Source of the DNA: Georgenia sp.
GTDB taxonomy: Bacteria > Actinomycetota > Actinomycetes > Actinomycetales > Actinomycetaceae
Length of the DNA stretch: 8,638 bases
Assembly (NCBI GenBank): GCA_027322565.1
Contig: DAHVRG010000048.1
Coordinates: forward strand, 1-8,638
Reading direction: 5' to 3'
Shown piece by piece: positions 1 to 6,604 of the stretch; position 1 is the stretch's first letter, and each line of letters opens with the position of its first letter. Below the pieces are notes generated by a model, which was given only the letters and a program-made list of their open reading frames with translations, was not told where the DNA came from and searched no databases. The position numbers and the translations under genes are program-made.

Positions 1-2415
1 CTGGGCCGGCCGCTCACCCAGAAGCGCCACGACGTCCACTTCCGCTTCACCCGGCGCGACGGCGCGGGCGACGACTTCGCCGGTGCCCCGGCCCCGCGGG
101 GCAGCGGGCCGGTGGACGGTGCGGCCCCGGACGAGTCCGGGCCCGGACACCCGGCAGGCCCGCGGGAGGACGTCGTCGCCGCGCTCGCCCTGGCCGCGCG
201 GACCTCGGCGGGATTCCCCTTCGCCTTCGAGCCGACCCTCATCCCCGTCGACGCCGACGAGCCCGTCCCGGACCGTCCCGACATGGCGCCCTACGCGAGC
301 TGGCGGGGCAACGTCCTGCCCGGCCAGGTCAAGGGGCCGGACCGGTCGCGCTACGCCGTCGACGGCGGGCTGCTGAACAACACCCCGACCCAGCACGCGC
401 TGTCCGCGATCGAGCAGATGCCCGCCGACCTCGTCGTGGACCGGGTGATGCTCCTCGTCGTGCCGCTGCCCGCGGTGGAGGAGGTGGCCGAGGGCGGGCC
501 GGCGGAGGAGCCGACCGTCGCGGCGATGGCCCGCGGCCTGGGCGCCGGCCTGACGAGCACGGGCAGCCGCACCTTCATCGAGGAGGTGGAGCACCACAAC
601 CGGCAGGCGACCTCGCTGCGCGGTACCCGGCGGGACGTCCTCGCCACCGCCGGCGACGCCGACCGGCTCACCGCCACCGCCCGCGAGCTGTACGCGCACT
701 ACCGGCGCGCCCGGCTGCGCCGCGATATCCGTGACCTCGCCGCCCAGGTGCGCCAGCCCCGGGGCTACCCCTACGAGCGGGTCCGGGCCTGCCTCGAGGC
801 CTGCCACGAGCAGCTGGACGCCGCCCTCGACACCACCACGCTGCCCGGCCGGTTCGACGAGCTTGCCGACCCGGCCGCCGCGTGGCCGTGGGGGGCCAAG
901 CCGCTCCTCGACATGGGTGCAGCCGCTCTGGAGTACCTCGGCGTCCTGCACGACGCCCTGCCGGTCGAGGACCGTGGCGCCGTCCGGGAGGCCCGCGGCG
1001 AGGTGCACGCCGCGCTGGTCCAGGTGCGCGGCGTGCATGCCGCCCTCGACCACGCGTGGGCGACCGACGCCCTCGCCGTCGCGGTCCCGGACGTGCACTA
1101 CTGGAACGCCCGGCTCGCCACCGACGCCTGGTTACAGCGGGGCGCGGCCACCGCCCTCGACCTGGTGCGCTCCTCCCTCCCGCGGCTCGAGATGGACCCC
1201 GGCCGCCGGGACGGCGACCATCCCGCACCGCTGGGCGCCGACATCCGGCCCGACCGTGTCCTCACGCTCACCGCCGAGCGCCTGGGACGGCTCGGCGCCG
1301 GCGCGGGAACGGGCGCGGACGGCGTCCCGACCGGAGCCGGGGCAGGGTTGGCCGGAGCCCTGCTCGGGGCGGCGGCCGACCGGCTGGTCGCCGCCGTCGT
1401 CGCCGCCGGCCGGGGTGAGCGGCTGCAGCAGCTCGCGCGAGCAGCGGACGGGCTGGACCCCGCCTGGCTGCCGCTGCTCGACGCCGCGGGCGACGCGGCG
1501 CCGGACCGGGCGCGCGCCCGCACCCGCCAGGTCCTCGCCGCGCTGCACGTCGTCGCCTGGACGGTCGGGGAGGAGCTGCCCACGGAGAACACCAACCCGC
1601 TGCGCTACACCCAGGTCTCCGCCGCCACGCCGAACCACTTCGGCAGCTACTCCCGCATGGTGGACGAGAAGCTCGGCGGAGCGTCCCTGGCCCGGTTCAG
1701 CGGGTTCCTCAAGCGCTCCTGGCGGATCAACGACTGGGCCTGGGGACGCTTCGACGGCGCCAGCGCCCTGTTCCGGGTGCTGCTCACGCCGAAGCGGGTG
1801 CGCACGCTCGCCGAGGCCACCGGCGCCGGCACCGACCCGGCCGGGGTGGTCGACCTCCTCCTTGCGACGACCTGGGGCGTGGAGGCGGCCCAGGCGGTCC
1901 GCGGCGCCGCGGCCCACGGGCCGACCGGCGCCCTCGCCCGGATGGCGGCCCTGCGCGAGCAGGCCGTGGAGGAGGTCGCCCGGGCGCTCGGCGGTACCGA
2001 CCGGTACCCCCAGCCGGAGCGCCCCGACGCACCGGAGATGGCGAGCCTCGCCGCCCTCCTCGCCTACGGCCGGCACGTCGTCATCGTCCACGAGGAGCTG
2101 CCCGAGGTGGTCAGGGCGGTCCGGCACGACGCCGCCGACGGCGCCACCCCCGCTCCCACGGCCACGTCTTCGTCGCCCAGCACGAGACGCTGCTCCACCG
2201 CCTCGGGGAGACCCGCACCGCACCGGGCACACCGGACTGGCTCACCACCGGCGTCGCGGCCCTGCACGCCTTCGACCACGCCGGGATCGGACGCGAGCCC
2301 CTCGACGAGGAGGGCGCCAGCGACCAGATCATCCGCACCGCCGTCACCGCCATGGCGGTGGCCGCGACCGTGGCCGCCGGGAAGAACTCCGGGCTCGGCG
2401 TCATCGCCCCGGTGA
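1..2415 (+). CDS. N-terminal and middle part of patatin-like DUF3376 protein, as read before the frameshift
   Basis: The frame is open from base 1, so the start is upstream; the first in-window GTG (112) sits inside the domain and is not a credible start. Around visible residues 67-80 the sequence SAGFPFAFEPTLIP matches the usual patatin stretch ahead of the active-site aspartate. The motif DGGLLNNTP at 361-387 carries the patatin DGG/DGA dyad aspartate (visible residue 121). Further on, a conserved block around residues 565-585 (FLKRSWRINDW followed by WGRFDG) is typical of DUF3376 patatin-related proteins, in a helical, Ala/Arg-rich context. Residues encoded after 2151 in this frame are Pro/Ser/Arg-rich and not protein-like: they are the out-of-frame reading of the downstream half, ending at 2415. 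The true product therefore continues in the other frame. The family assignment is from motif memory, not a search. Confidence 0.82.
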   Translation: MGRPLTQKRHDVHFRFTRRDGAGDDFAGAPAPRGSGPVDGAAPDESGPGHPAGPREDVVAALALAARTSAGFPFAFEPTLIPVDADEPVPDRPDMAPYASWRGNVLPGQVKGPDRSRYAVDGGLLNNTPTQHALSAIEQMPADLVVDRVMLLVVPLPAVEEVAEGGPAEEPTVAAMARGLGAGLTSTGSRTFIEEVEHHNRQATSLRGTRRDVLATAGDADRLTATARELYAHYRRARLRRDIRDLAAQVRQPRGYPYERVRACLEACHEQLDAALDTTTLPGRFDELADPAAAWPWGAKPLLDMGAAALEYLGVLHDALPVEDRGAVREARGEVHAALVQVRGVHAALDHAWATDALAVAVPDVHYWNARLATDAWLQRGAATALDLVRSSLPRLEMDPGRRDGDHPAPLGADIRPDRVLTLTAERLGRLGAGAGTGADGVPTGAGAGLAGALLGAAADRLVAAVVAAGRGERLQQLARAADGLDPAWLPLLDAAGDAAPDRARARTRQVLAALHVVAWTVGEELPTENTNPLRYTQVSAATPNHFGSYSRMVDEKLGGASLARFSGFLKRSWRINDWAWGRFDGASALFRVLLTPKRVRTLAEATGAGTDPAGVVDLLLATTWGVEAAQAVRGAAAHGPTGALARMAALREQAVEEVARALGGTDRYPQPERPDAPEMASLAALLAYGRHVVIVHEELPEVVRAVRHDAADGATPAPTATSSSPSTRRCSTASGRPAPHRAHRTGSPPASRPCTPSTTPGSDASPSTRRAPATRSSAPPSPPWRWPRPWPPGRTPGSASSPR
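2147..2151 (+). other. Frameshift site: run of five C
   Basis: The sequence ACCCCCGCTCC is where the reading frame of the patatin-like gene moves back by one. With six C instead of five, the two halves join in frame. A ribosome slipping back one base on the CCC codon at 2149-2151 would also re-read CCC and give the same product. The exact base missing within the run cannot be determined. Confidence 0.75.
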
Positions 2416-3593
2416 CACGCGCCGTCAAGGGGGCGGTCAAGGTCCCGTACTGGGTCACGCTGGGGCTGACCTCCGGCGGGCTGCTCGCCCGGTCGCTCGG
2501 CCTCCTCGCGCTCGCCGCCGGTGGCGTGCTGTTCGTGCTCGCCCTGCTCGGCCTCCTCGACGGCGGGCTGGCCGGGGTCGCCGGACCGCTCGGCGCGGGC
2601 GTCTTCCTCACCGTCCTCGCCTACGCAGCCCTGCGCACCCGCAGCCACCTCCACGGGGTGGTGCTGGCGATCGTCGGCGCCCTGCTCGTCTACACCGGCG
2701 TCGCGGCCGCCCGCGGCGGCTGGGAGCCCAGCCTCGCCACCGGCGGCGCTGTCGGGGCGGTCGTCCTCGTCACCGGGCTCGCGCTCCTCGGCAGCCTGCG
2801 CGAGCCTCTCTCCAGCCCGAAGGTCATGGTGGAGGACGCCACCGTGTGGGTGGTCGAGCGCCTCCTGCGGCGGCGGCTGGCGGAGCGCGACTCCGGTCCC
2901 GTGCGCACGGCAGGGGTGCTGCTCGTCGTGACCGCCGTCGCCGCGCTCGTCGTCGTCCTCGTCGCGCAGGGCGCCGCCCGGCTGGACCGGCTCCCCGGGT
3001 GGCCGGTCCCGGCGGAGCGGGACCGCTGGGCCCTCGGCATCGCGGCCGCCGCCGTGGCCGGTCTCGCCGCCTGGGCGGTGCTCGCCGGGGCGCGCGGCCT
3101 GCGCCGGTGGGAGCGCGTCGCGGGGGAGTGGCGCCTGGAGCGCATGTCCGGTGCCGCCGGTGTGACGGCCGGGTGGGCCGTCGTCTACGGCACGGCCGCC
3201 CTGGCCGGCTGCGGCGCGGTCCTCGCCTGGTGGCCCGAGGGCCGGCTGCTCCCCGCCACCTGGGTGGTCGGCGGCCTCGCCGTCGTCGCGGTCGTGTTCC
3301 TCGCCGTCGTGCCCACCTGGGTGCTCGCCCGCGAGCGGCGCCGGGTCGCCGCCCGGGTCCACGCCGCCTTCGCGGGCGTCGTGCGGGCCCGGCAGCAGGT
3401 CGCCGCCGACGAGCCGCTGCCCACCGACCCGCAGGACCACGCCGAGCGGGTCGCGCTGTGGCTCGAGGCGAACCGGTGGGCCTACAGCTCGGTGGTCCGG
3501 CGCGTGGGCCGCGGCGCCGAGCAGCGGCTCGAGCTGCGGCCCCGCACCCTGCGCGGAGAGGCCGACACCGCCCGGGAAGGTGTGACAGGCTGA
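2352..3593 (+). CDS. C-terminal multi-pass membrane part of the patatin-like protein, separated by the frameshift
   Basis: The first ATG of this frame is at 2352, but it lacks a ribosome binding site. Protein-like sequence extends upstream to about 2152 (for example HETLLHRLGE and PDWLTTGVAALHAFDHAG), so this is the tail of the upstream gene and not an independent gene. Counting from 2352, hydrophobic helices fall near residues 48-69, 74-94, 101-120, 130-149, 186-206, 226-246, 268-293 and 302-326. Arg-rich segments lie between some of them (LLRRRLAER; RERRRVAARV). A soluble tail of about 85 residues follows, ending at TGA 3591-3593. The membrane domain would tether the patatin part to the cytoplasmic membrane. 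I recognise no transporter or enzyme motif in it. Confidence 0.75.
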   Translation: MAVAATVAAGKNSGLGVIAPVTRAVKGAVKVPYWVTLGLTSGGLLARSLGLLALAAGGVLFVLALLGLLDGGLAGVAGPLGAGVFLTVLAYAALRTRSHLHGVVLAIVGALLVYTGVAAARGGWEPSLATGGAVGAVVLVTGLALLGSLREPLSSPKVMVEDATVWVVERLLRRRLAERDSGPVRTAGVLLVVTAVAALVVVLVAQGAARLDRLPGWPVPAERDRWALGIAAAAVAGLAAWAVLAGARGLRRWERVAGEWRLERMSGAAGVTAGWAVVYGTAALAGCGAVLAWWPEGRLLPATWVVGGLAVVAVVFLAVVPTWVLARERRRVAARVHAAFAGVVRARQQVAADEPLPTDPQDHAERVALWLEANRWAYSSVVRRVGRGAEQRLELRPRTLRGEADTAREGVTG

Positions 3594-3597
3594 TCCC

Positions 3598-4260
3598 GTG
3601 GACCTCACGTTCATCGTCACGACCCTCGGTGTCATCGCCGTCGTCCTGCTCATCGTGCTCATCTGGGCCGTCGCGACGTACAACGGCATGGTCAAGCTGC
3701 GCAACCTCGTCCAGGAGGCCTGGCGGCAGATCGACGTCGAGCTGCACCGTCGGCACGACCTCGTGCCGAACCTCGTCGAGACCGTCCGTGGGTACGCCGG
3801 CCACGAGCGGGAGGTCTTCGAGGCGGTCGCCCAGGCGCGGGCAGCCGCCGCCACCCGCGGTGCCGGGCCGGCGCAGCAGGCACAGAGCGAGCAGGCGCTC
3901 AGCTCCGCGCTCAGCCGGCTCTTCGCCGTCGCCGAGGCCTACCCCGAGTTGCGCGCGTCGCAGAGCTTCGCCGACCTCCAGGCCGAGCTCACCAACACCG
4001 AGGACCGCATCGCGGCCGGGCGCCGGTTCTACAACGCCAACGTCCGCCGGCTCAACACCCGGATCGAGACGTTCCCGCCCAACGTCATCGCGCGCATGTT
4101 CTCCTTCCGGCGGGCCGAGTACTTCGAGGCGAACGACCCCGCCGTCCGGGCGGTGCCGTCCGTGCACTTCACGGCGGGGGAGACGGTGGCCTCCACCGAG
4201 GGGCACCCTCCGCTTGGCGGGCCCGCCGCGGGCGGCCCCGAGCCGTACCACCGGCCTTGA
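3598..4260 (+). CDS. LemA family protein
   Basis: This is a 220-residue membrane-anchored protein. A single N-terminal hydrophobic helix (about residues 5-27) is followed by the LemA signature: YNGMVKLRN (28-36), AWRQIDVEL (41-49), RRHDLVPNLVETVRGYAGHE (51-70), and later the helical block TEDRIAAGRRFYNANVRRLN (134-153) and FPPNVIA (159-165). The YFEA motif (175-178) closes the domain. The family folds as a helical bundle, and its biochemical role is not settled. Length and motif order fit a full-length member, with a Gly/Pro-rich tail of about 25 residues added. The GTG at 3598 is chosen because the membrane helix follows directly; the upstream AGG at 3587-3589 is a modest ribosome binding site. 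It begins 4 bases after the patatin-like gene stops, which suggests co-transcription and translational coupling. Its own stop overlaps the next gene. Confidence 0.93.
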   Translation: MDLTFIVTTLGVIAVVLLIVLIWAVATYNGMVKLRNLVQEAWRQIDVELHRRHDLVPNLVETVRGYAGHEREVFEAVAQARAAAATRGAGPAQQAQSEQALSSALSRLFAVAEAYPELRASQSFADLQAELTNTEDRIAAGRRFYNANVRRLNTRIETFPPNVIARMFSFRRAEYFEANDPAVRAVPSVHFTAGETVASTEGHPPLGGPAAGGPEPYHRP

Positions 4261-4901
4261 CCGACGACGTCGGCGTCGGGCCCTGGCCCGGCGGCCCCGA
4301 CGCGTGGCCGGACGACCCCCGCCTCGACCCCGAGCTGCTCGCGCACGGCGACCGGCGCAACGTCGTCGACCGCTACCGCTACTGGCGCCTCGAGGCGATC
4401 GTCGCGGACCTCGACACCCGCCGGCACCCGCTCCACGTGGCCATCGAGAACCTCGGCCACGACTTCAACATCGGCTCCGTCGTGCGGACCGCGAACGCCT
4501 TCGCCGTCGCCGCGGTGCACATCGTCGGGCGGCGCCGGTGGAACCGGCGCGGCGCCATGGTCACCGACCGCTACCAGCACCTCCACCACCATCCCGACGT
4601 CGCCTCGCTCGCGGCGTGGGCGCAGGAGGCGGGGCTGCCGGTCATCGGCATCGACAACGTCCCCGGCTCGGTGCCGATCGAGCACCGGCCGCTGCCCGAG
4701 CGGGCCGTCATGCTCTTCGGGCAGGAGTCCGGCGGGCTCTCGGCCGAGGCACGCGCCGCGTGCACCGAGATCCTCCACATCACCCAGTACGGCTCGACCC
4801 GCTCGCTGAACGTCGGAGCGGCGGCCGCGGTGGCGATGCACGCGTGGGTCCTGCAGCACGGACGTCCCGGTCCGGCTGACCCGGGGCATGACACAATCTA
4901 G
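4257..4901 (+). CDS. SpoU/TrmH-family RNA methyltransferase
   Basis: This 214-residue protein carries the three SpoU (SPOUT class) motifs. Motif 1 is NLGHDFNIGSVVRTANAF (65-82), with Asn71 and Arg77 in the expected conserved positions. Motif 2 is MLFGQESGGLS (152-162). Motif 3 is YGSTRSLNVGAAAAVAMHAW (178-197). These build the trefoil-knot SAM-binding site; the family 2'-O-methylates ribose in tRNA or rRNA. The target nucleotide cannot be told from sequence, so I give no gene symbol. The start is a TTG overlapping the LemA stop as TTGA, with no clear ribosome binding site; this looks like translational coupling. There is no obvious in-frame ATG or GTG before the conserved region that would serve better. 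The N-terminal 55 residues are an acidic/Pro-rich lead plus a helix containing RRNVVDRYRYW. fbaA follows 33 bases downstream. Confidence 0.93.
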   Translation: MTDDVGVGPWPGGPDAWPDDPRLDPELLAHGDRRNVVDRYRYWRLEAIVADLDTRRHPLHVAIENLGHDFNIGSVVRTANAFAVAAVHIVGRRRWNRRGAMVTDRYQHLHHHPDVASLAAWAQEAGLPVIGIDNVPGSVPIEHRPLPERAVMLFGQESGGLSAEARAACTEILHITQYGSTRSLNVGAAAAVAMHAWVLQHGRPGPADPGHDTI

Positions 4902-4922
4902 CCGTACCGATCGACCTATCAC

Positions 4923-4928
4923 AGGAGG
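4923..4928 (+). promoter_or_regulatory. Strong ribosome binding site of fbaA
   Basis: The sequence AGGAGG lies 6 bases upstream of the GTG at 4935. It fixes this GTG as the start and fits a highly translated glycolytic gene. It is the best Shine-Dalgarno match on the plus strand that I noticed in the window. Confidence 0.9.
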
Positions 4929-4934
4929 CCTGTA

Positions 4935-5957
4935 GTGCCCATCGCAACCCCTGAGTCGTACAACGAGATGCTCGACAGGGCGAAGGCGGGCAAGTTCGCC
5001 TACCCGGCCATCAACGTCACCTCCTCCCAGACCCTCATCGCCGCCCTGCGCGGCTTCGCCGAGGCCGAGAGCGACGGCATCATCCAGGTCTCCGTCGGGG
5101 GCAGCGAATACGCGTCCGGCTCGACGGTCAAGGACCGGGTTGCCGGCACCCGCGCGCTGGCCGCGTTCGCCCACGAGGTCGCCAAGAACTACCCGGTGAC
5201 CGTCGCGCTGCACACCGACCACTGCGTCAAGGAGAACCTCGACTCCTGGGTCCGGCCGCTGCTCGCGCTTGAGGCCGAGGAGGTCGCCGCCGGGAAGAAC
5301 CCGACCTTCCAGTCCCACATGTTCGACGGCTCGACCGTCCCGCTGGAGGAGAACCTGCGCATCGCCGAGGAGCTCCTCGAGCTCTCCCAGAAGGCGCGCA
5401 CCATCCTCGAGATCGAGGTCGGTGTCGTCGGCGGTGAGGAGGACGGCCACGTCGCCGAGATCAACGAGAAGCTCTACACCACGCCGGAGGACGGCCTCGC
5501 CACCGTGCGCGCGCTCGGCACCGGCGAGAAGGGGCGCTACCTCACCGCGCTGACCTTCGGCAACGTCCACGGTGTGTACAAGCCGGGCGCGGTCAAGCTG
5601 CGTCCCGAGCTGCTCGGCGAGATCCAGGAGGTGGTCGGCAAGGAGGTCGGCAAGGAGATGCCCTTCGACCTCGTCTTCCACGGCGGCTCCGGCTCCTCCG
5701 CCGAGGAGATCGCCACCGCGGTGGACAACGGCGTCATCAAGATGAACGTCGACACCGACACGCAGTACGCCTTCACCCGCCCCGTCGTGGACCACATGTT
5801 CAAGAACTACGACGGCGTGCTGAAGATCGACGGCGACGTCGGCAACAAGAAGGCCTACGACCCGCGCGCCTGGGGCAAGCTCGCCGAGGCGAGCATGGCC
5901 GCGCGCATCGTCGAGGCCTGCGAGCAGCTGCGCTCCGCCGGCCAGAAGATGGCCTGA
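4935..5957 (+). CDS. fbaA: Class II fructose-bisphosphate aldolase
   Basis: This cytoplasmic zinc enzyme cleaves fructose 1,6-bisphosphate to dihydroxyacetone phosphate and glyceraldehyde 3-phosphate, and runs the reverse reaction in gluconeogenesis. It is full-length at 340 residues, close to the usual size of the E. coli FbaA-like (class IIA) form. Visible landmarks: ALHTDHC (91-97) with catalytic Asp95 and zinc ligand His96; FQSHMFDGST (125-134); EIEVGVVGGEEDGH (159-172); TFGNVHGVYKPG (207-218) with zinc ligand His212; LVFHGGSGS (246-254) with zinc ligand His249; and KMNVDTDTQYAF (269-280), the substrate-binding NxD segment. All expected active-site residues are present. The GTG start is set by AGGAGG six bases upstream. 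Codon use is strongly biased to C-ending and G-ending codons, and the protein has more Lys and Asn than its neighbours, as expected of a highly expressed core enzyme. A strong hairpin terminator follows 14 bases after the stop. Confidence 0.98.
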   Translation: MPIATPESYNEMLDRAKAGKFAYPAINVTSSQTLIAALRGFAEAESDGIIQVSVGGSEYASGSTVKDRVAGTRALAAFAHEVAKNYPVTVALHTDHCVKENLDSWVRPLLALEAEEVAAGKNPTFQSHMFDGSTVPLEENLRIAEELLELSQKARTILEIEVGVVGGEEDGHVAEINEKLYTTPEDGLATVRALGTGEKGRYLTALTFGNVHGVYKPGAVKLRPELLGEIQEVVGKEVGKEMPFDLVFHGGSGSSAEEIATAVDNGVIKMNVDTDTQYAFTRPVVDHMFKNYDGVLKIDGDVGNKKAYDPRAWGKLAEASMAARIVEACEQLRSAGQKMA

Positions 5958-5971
5958 CCAGCACTGCGCGT

Positions 5972-6005
5972 CGCGGGCCCGTCGGTGTCCACCGGCGGGC
6001 CCGCG
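5972..6005 (+). terminator. Intrinsic-type terminator hairpin after fbaA
   Basis: The arm CGCGGGCCCGTCGGTG (5972-5987) pairs with CACCGGCGGGCCCGCG (5990-6005) over 16 positions around a 2-base centre; the actual loop must be wider. The only imperfection is T5982 opposite G5995. That is a G-U wobble in a plus-strand transcript but an A-C mismatch in a minus-strand one, so it favours action on fbaA mRNA. There is no T tract after it (GCTGTGCC), which is common for terminators in high-GC actinobacteria. It begins 14 bases past the fbaA stop. Confidence 0.8.
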
Positions 6006-6027
6006 CTGTGCCGGGCAGGGCCGGCCG

Positions 6028-6106
6028 TCCGCATGGGTCGCCCTTTCCAGTCAGTTCGGGGCGTGCCCGGGGACGACCCGTGACTGAGAGGTGCGACCCA
6101 CGCGGG
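6028..6106. repeat. Long imperfect hairpin between convergent genes, possible terminator or structured RNA
   Basis: Positions 6028-6053 pair with 6081-6106 over 26 positions, with mismatches only at 6033/6101, 6042/6092 and 6047/6087, and some G-T wobbles. The core arms are TGGGTCGC/GCGACCCA and CAGTCA/TGACTG. After a 3-base bulge (6054-6056) a second stem continues: CGGG with CCCG (6057-6060/6077-6080) and CGT with ACG (6062-6064/6073-6075), capped by a GC-rich loop. It ends 14 bases from the stop of the minus-strand STAS gene and lies 22 bases beyond the fbaA terminator. The simplest reading is a terminator for the STAS gene or a backup for fbaA. Wobble positions do not settle the strand. 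There is no T tract on either side. Confidence 0.6.
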
Positions 6107-6120
6107 AGAACAGCGCGCTG

Positions 6121-6516
6121 TCAGGCCGCGTCGTCGCCGTCGGGGCCGGTGGGCGAGGCCTCCGGGAAGCCGGGGTCGTCCTCGAGGATGGTGACGACGT
6201 CGCCGAGGCGGGTGATGTCGAGCAGGAAGCGCACGACGTCGGGCGGCTTGATGATCGCCAGCGGCCCCGGGGTGCGGTGGGCGAGCCGCGCGAGCAGCGC
6301 GACACCGGAGGAGTCCATGAAGGTGACGTGCCGGGCGTCGATCTCGACCGGGTTACGTGACGCCTCGGCCTCCGCGACCGCCTCGCTGAGCTCGCTGCTG
6401 AGCGCGACGTCGATCTCACCGGACAGCACGAGCCGGGTACGGCCCTGCGCGACCATGACCGACGCGGTGCCGCCGTCGTGACCCTTGCCGGGCTGGGTGG
6501 AGCGTTCGTCAGGCAC
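6121..6516 (-). CDS. STAS-domain anti-anti-sigma factor (RsbV/SpoIIAA type)
   Basis: A 131-residue protein read from the GTG at 6516-6514. This start has AAGGAG five bases upstream, whereas the upstream ATG at 6552 would put that ribosome binding site inside the gene. After about 20 Gly/Thr-rich residues comes the STAS fold: LVLSGEIDVALSSEL (29-43), VEIDARHVTFMDSSGVALLA (57-76), then a weaker helix/strand tail and an acidic end. The DSSG motif (68-71) holds the serine that cognate anti-sigma kinases phosphorylate, likely Ser69 by alignment with SpoIIAA. When unphosphorylated, such proteins bind the anti-sigma factor and free the sigma factor. It is divergently placed 88 bases from a gene that contains both a PP2C phosphatase and a kinase-like HATPase, its most likely partner. 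No sigma factor or stand-alone RsbW lies in the window. Its 3' end faces fbaA, with two hairpins between. Confidence 0.92.
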   Translation of the reverse strand: MPDERSTQPGKGHDGGTASVMVAQGRTRLVLSGEIDVALSSELSEAVAEAEASRNPVEIDARHVTFMDSSGVALLARLAHRTPGPLAIIKPPDVVRFLLDITRLGDVVTILEDDPGFPEASPTGPDGDDAA

Positions 6517-6521
6517 TGGCT

Positions 6522-6527
6522 CTCCTT
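6522..6527 (-). promoter_or_regulatory. Ribosome binding site deciding the STAS gene start
   Basis: On the minus strand, AAGGAG lies five bases before the GTG at 6516. It sits in a purine-rich stretch (GGAAGAGAAGAAGGAGAG). It argues for the GTG start and a 131-residue product, not the 143-residue product from the upstream ATG at 6552. Confidence 0.8.
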
Positions 6528-6557
6528 CTTCTCTTCCGGCAAAGGCTCGCACCGGAA

Positions 6558-6590
6558 CGTCCTCCAGGGCATCCTAGGAGACTGAGGACG
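6558..6590. promoter_or_regulatory. Candidate operator-like inverted repeat in the divergent promoter region
   Basis: CGTCCTC (6558-6564) and GAGGACG (6584-6590) are perfect inverted copies separated by 19 bases, and the palindrome TCCTAGGA (6572-6579) lies near the centre. The minus-strand TAGGAT at 6576-6571 fits the actinobacterial -10 pattern TAnnnT and would place the STAS gene start of transcription about 45 bases ahead of its GTG. No convincing -35 is seen and no plus-strand promoter was recognised. A 7-bp inverted repeat can occur by chance in such GC-rich sequence, so this is tentative. Confidence 0.3.
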
Positions 6591-6592
6591 AT

Positions 6593-6597
6593 GGGAG
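6593..6597 (+). promoter_or_regulatory. Ribosome binding site of the phosphatase gene
   Basis: GGGAG lies seven bases before the ATG at 6605. It supports this start over the ATG at 6591, whose frame closes after five codons at the TGA overlapping the real start (ATGA). Confidence 0.7.
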
Positions 6598-6604
6598 AGC
6601 CACC

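Larger units (their letters stand above)
1..3593 (+). pseudogene. Patatin-like DUF3376 protein with C-terminal membrane domain, frameshifted and 5'-partial
   Basis: This is a single gene read in two frames. The first frame runs from the window edge and stays protein-like to about 2146. From about 2152 the same kind of sequence continues in the frame one base back, and runs to a TGA at 3591-3593. The join falls on a run of five C (2147-2151). Adding one C gives the continuous reading ATPRSHGHVFVAQHE, with no break in codon usage. The restored protein has an N-terminal patatin lipase part, a long DUF3376-type middle, and eight predicted membrane helices at the C-terminus. Patatins are Ser-Asp dyad acyl hydrolases. 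The catalytic GxSxG lies upstream of the window, so activity cannot be judged. The break may be a real mutation, a homopolymer sequencing error, or -1 slippage; I think sequencing error or mutation most likely. LemA follows after 4 bases. Confidence 0.8.

Noticed and set aside
2064..3854. Minus-strand open frame of 596 codons
   Set aside because: Antisense to the patatin-like membrane domain and LemA; Gly/Glu/Arg-rich with no domain motifs. The plus-strand reading is clearly coding.
731..4879. Very long plus-strand open frame of 1,382 codons
   Set aside because: Its translation is Pro/Arg/Ser/Gly low-complexity and crosses the patatin-like, LemA and methyltransferase genes out of frame. It is a GC-rich shadow, not a gene.
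4870..4934. Own promoter for fbaA
   Set aside because: The gap to the methyltransferase is only 33 bases. Elements such as CTGACC or ACAATC do not combine at proper spacing. A promoter inside the methyltransferase gene is possible but cannot be shown.
4029..5795. Minus-strand open frame of 588 codons
   Set aside because: Antisense to the methyltransferase and fbaA, both of which have intact catalytic motifs on the plus strand.
6517..6552. Longer version of the STAS protein starting at the ATG at 6552
   Set aside because: The AAGGAG motif at 6527-6522 would be inside the coding part, the extra 12 residues read through the ribosome binding region, and no good site precedes that ATG.
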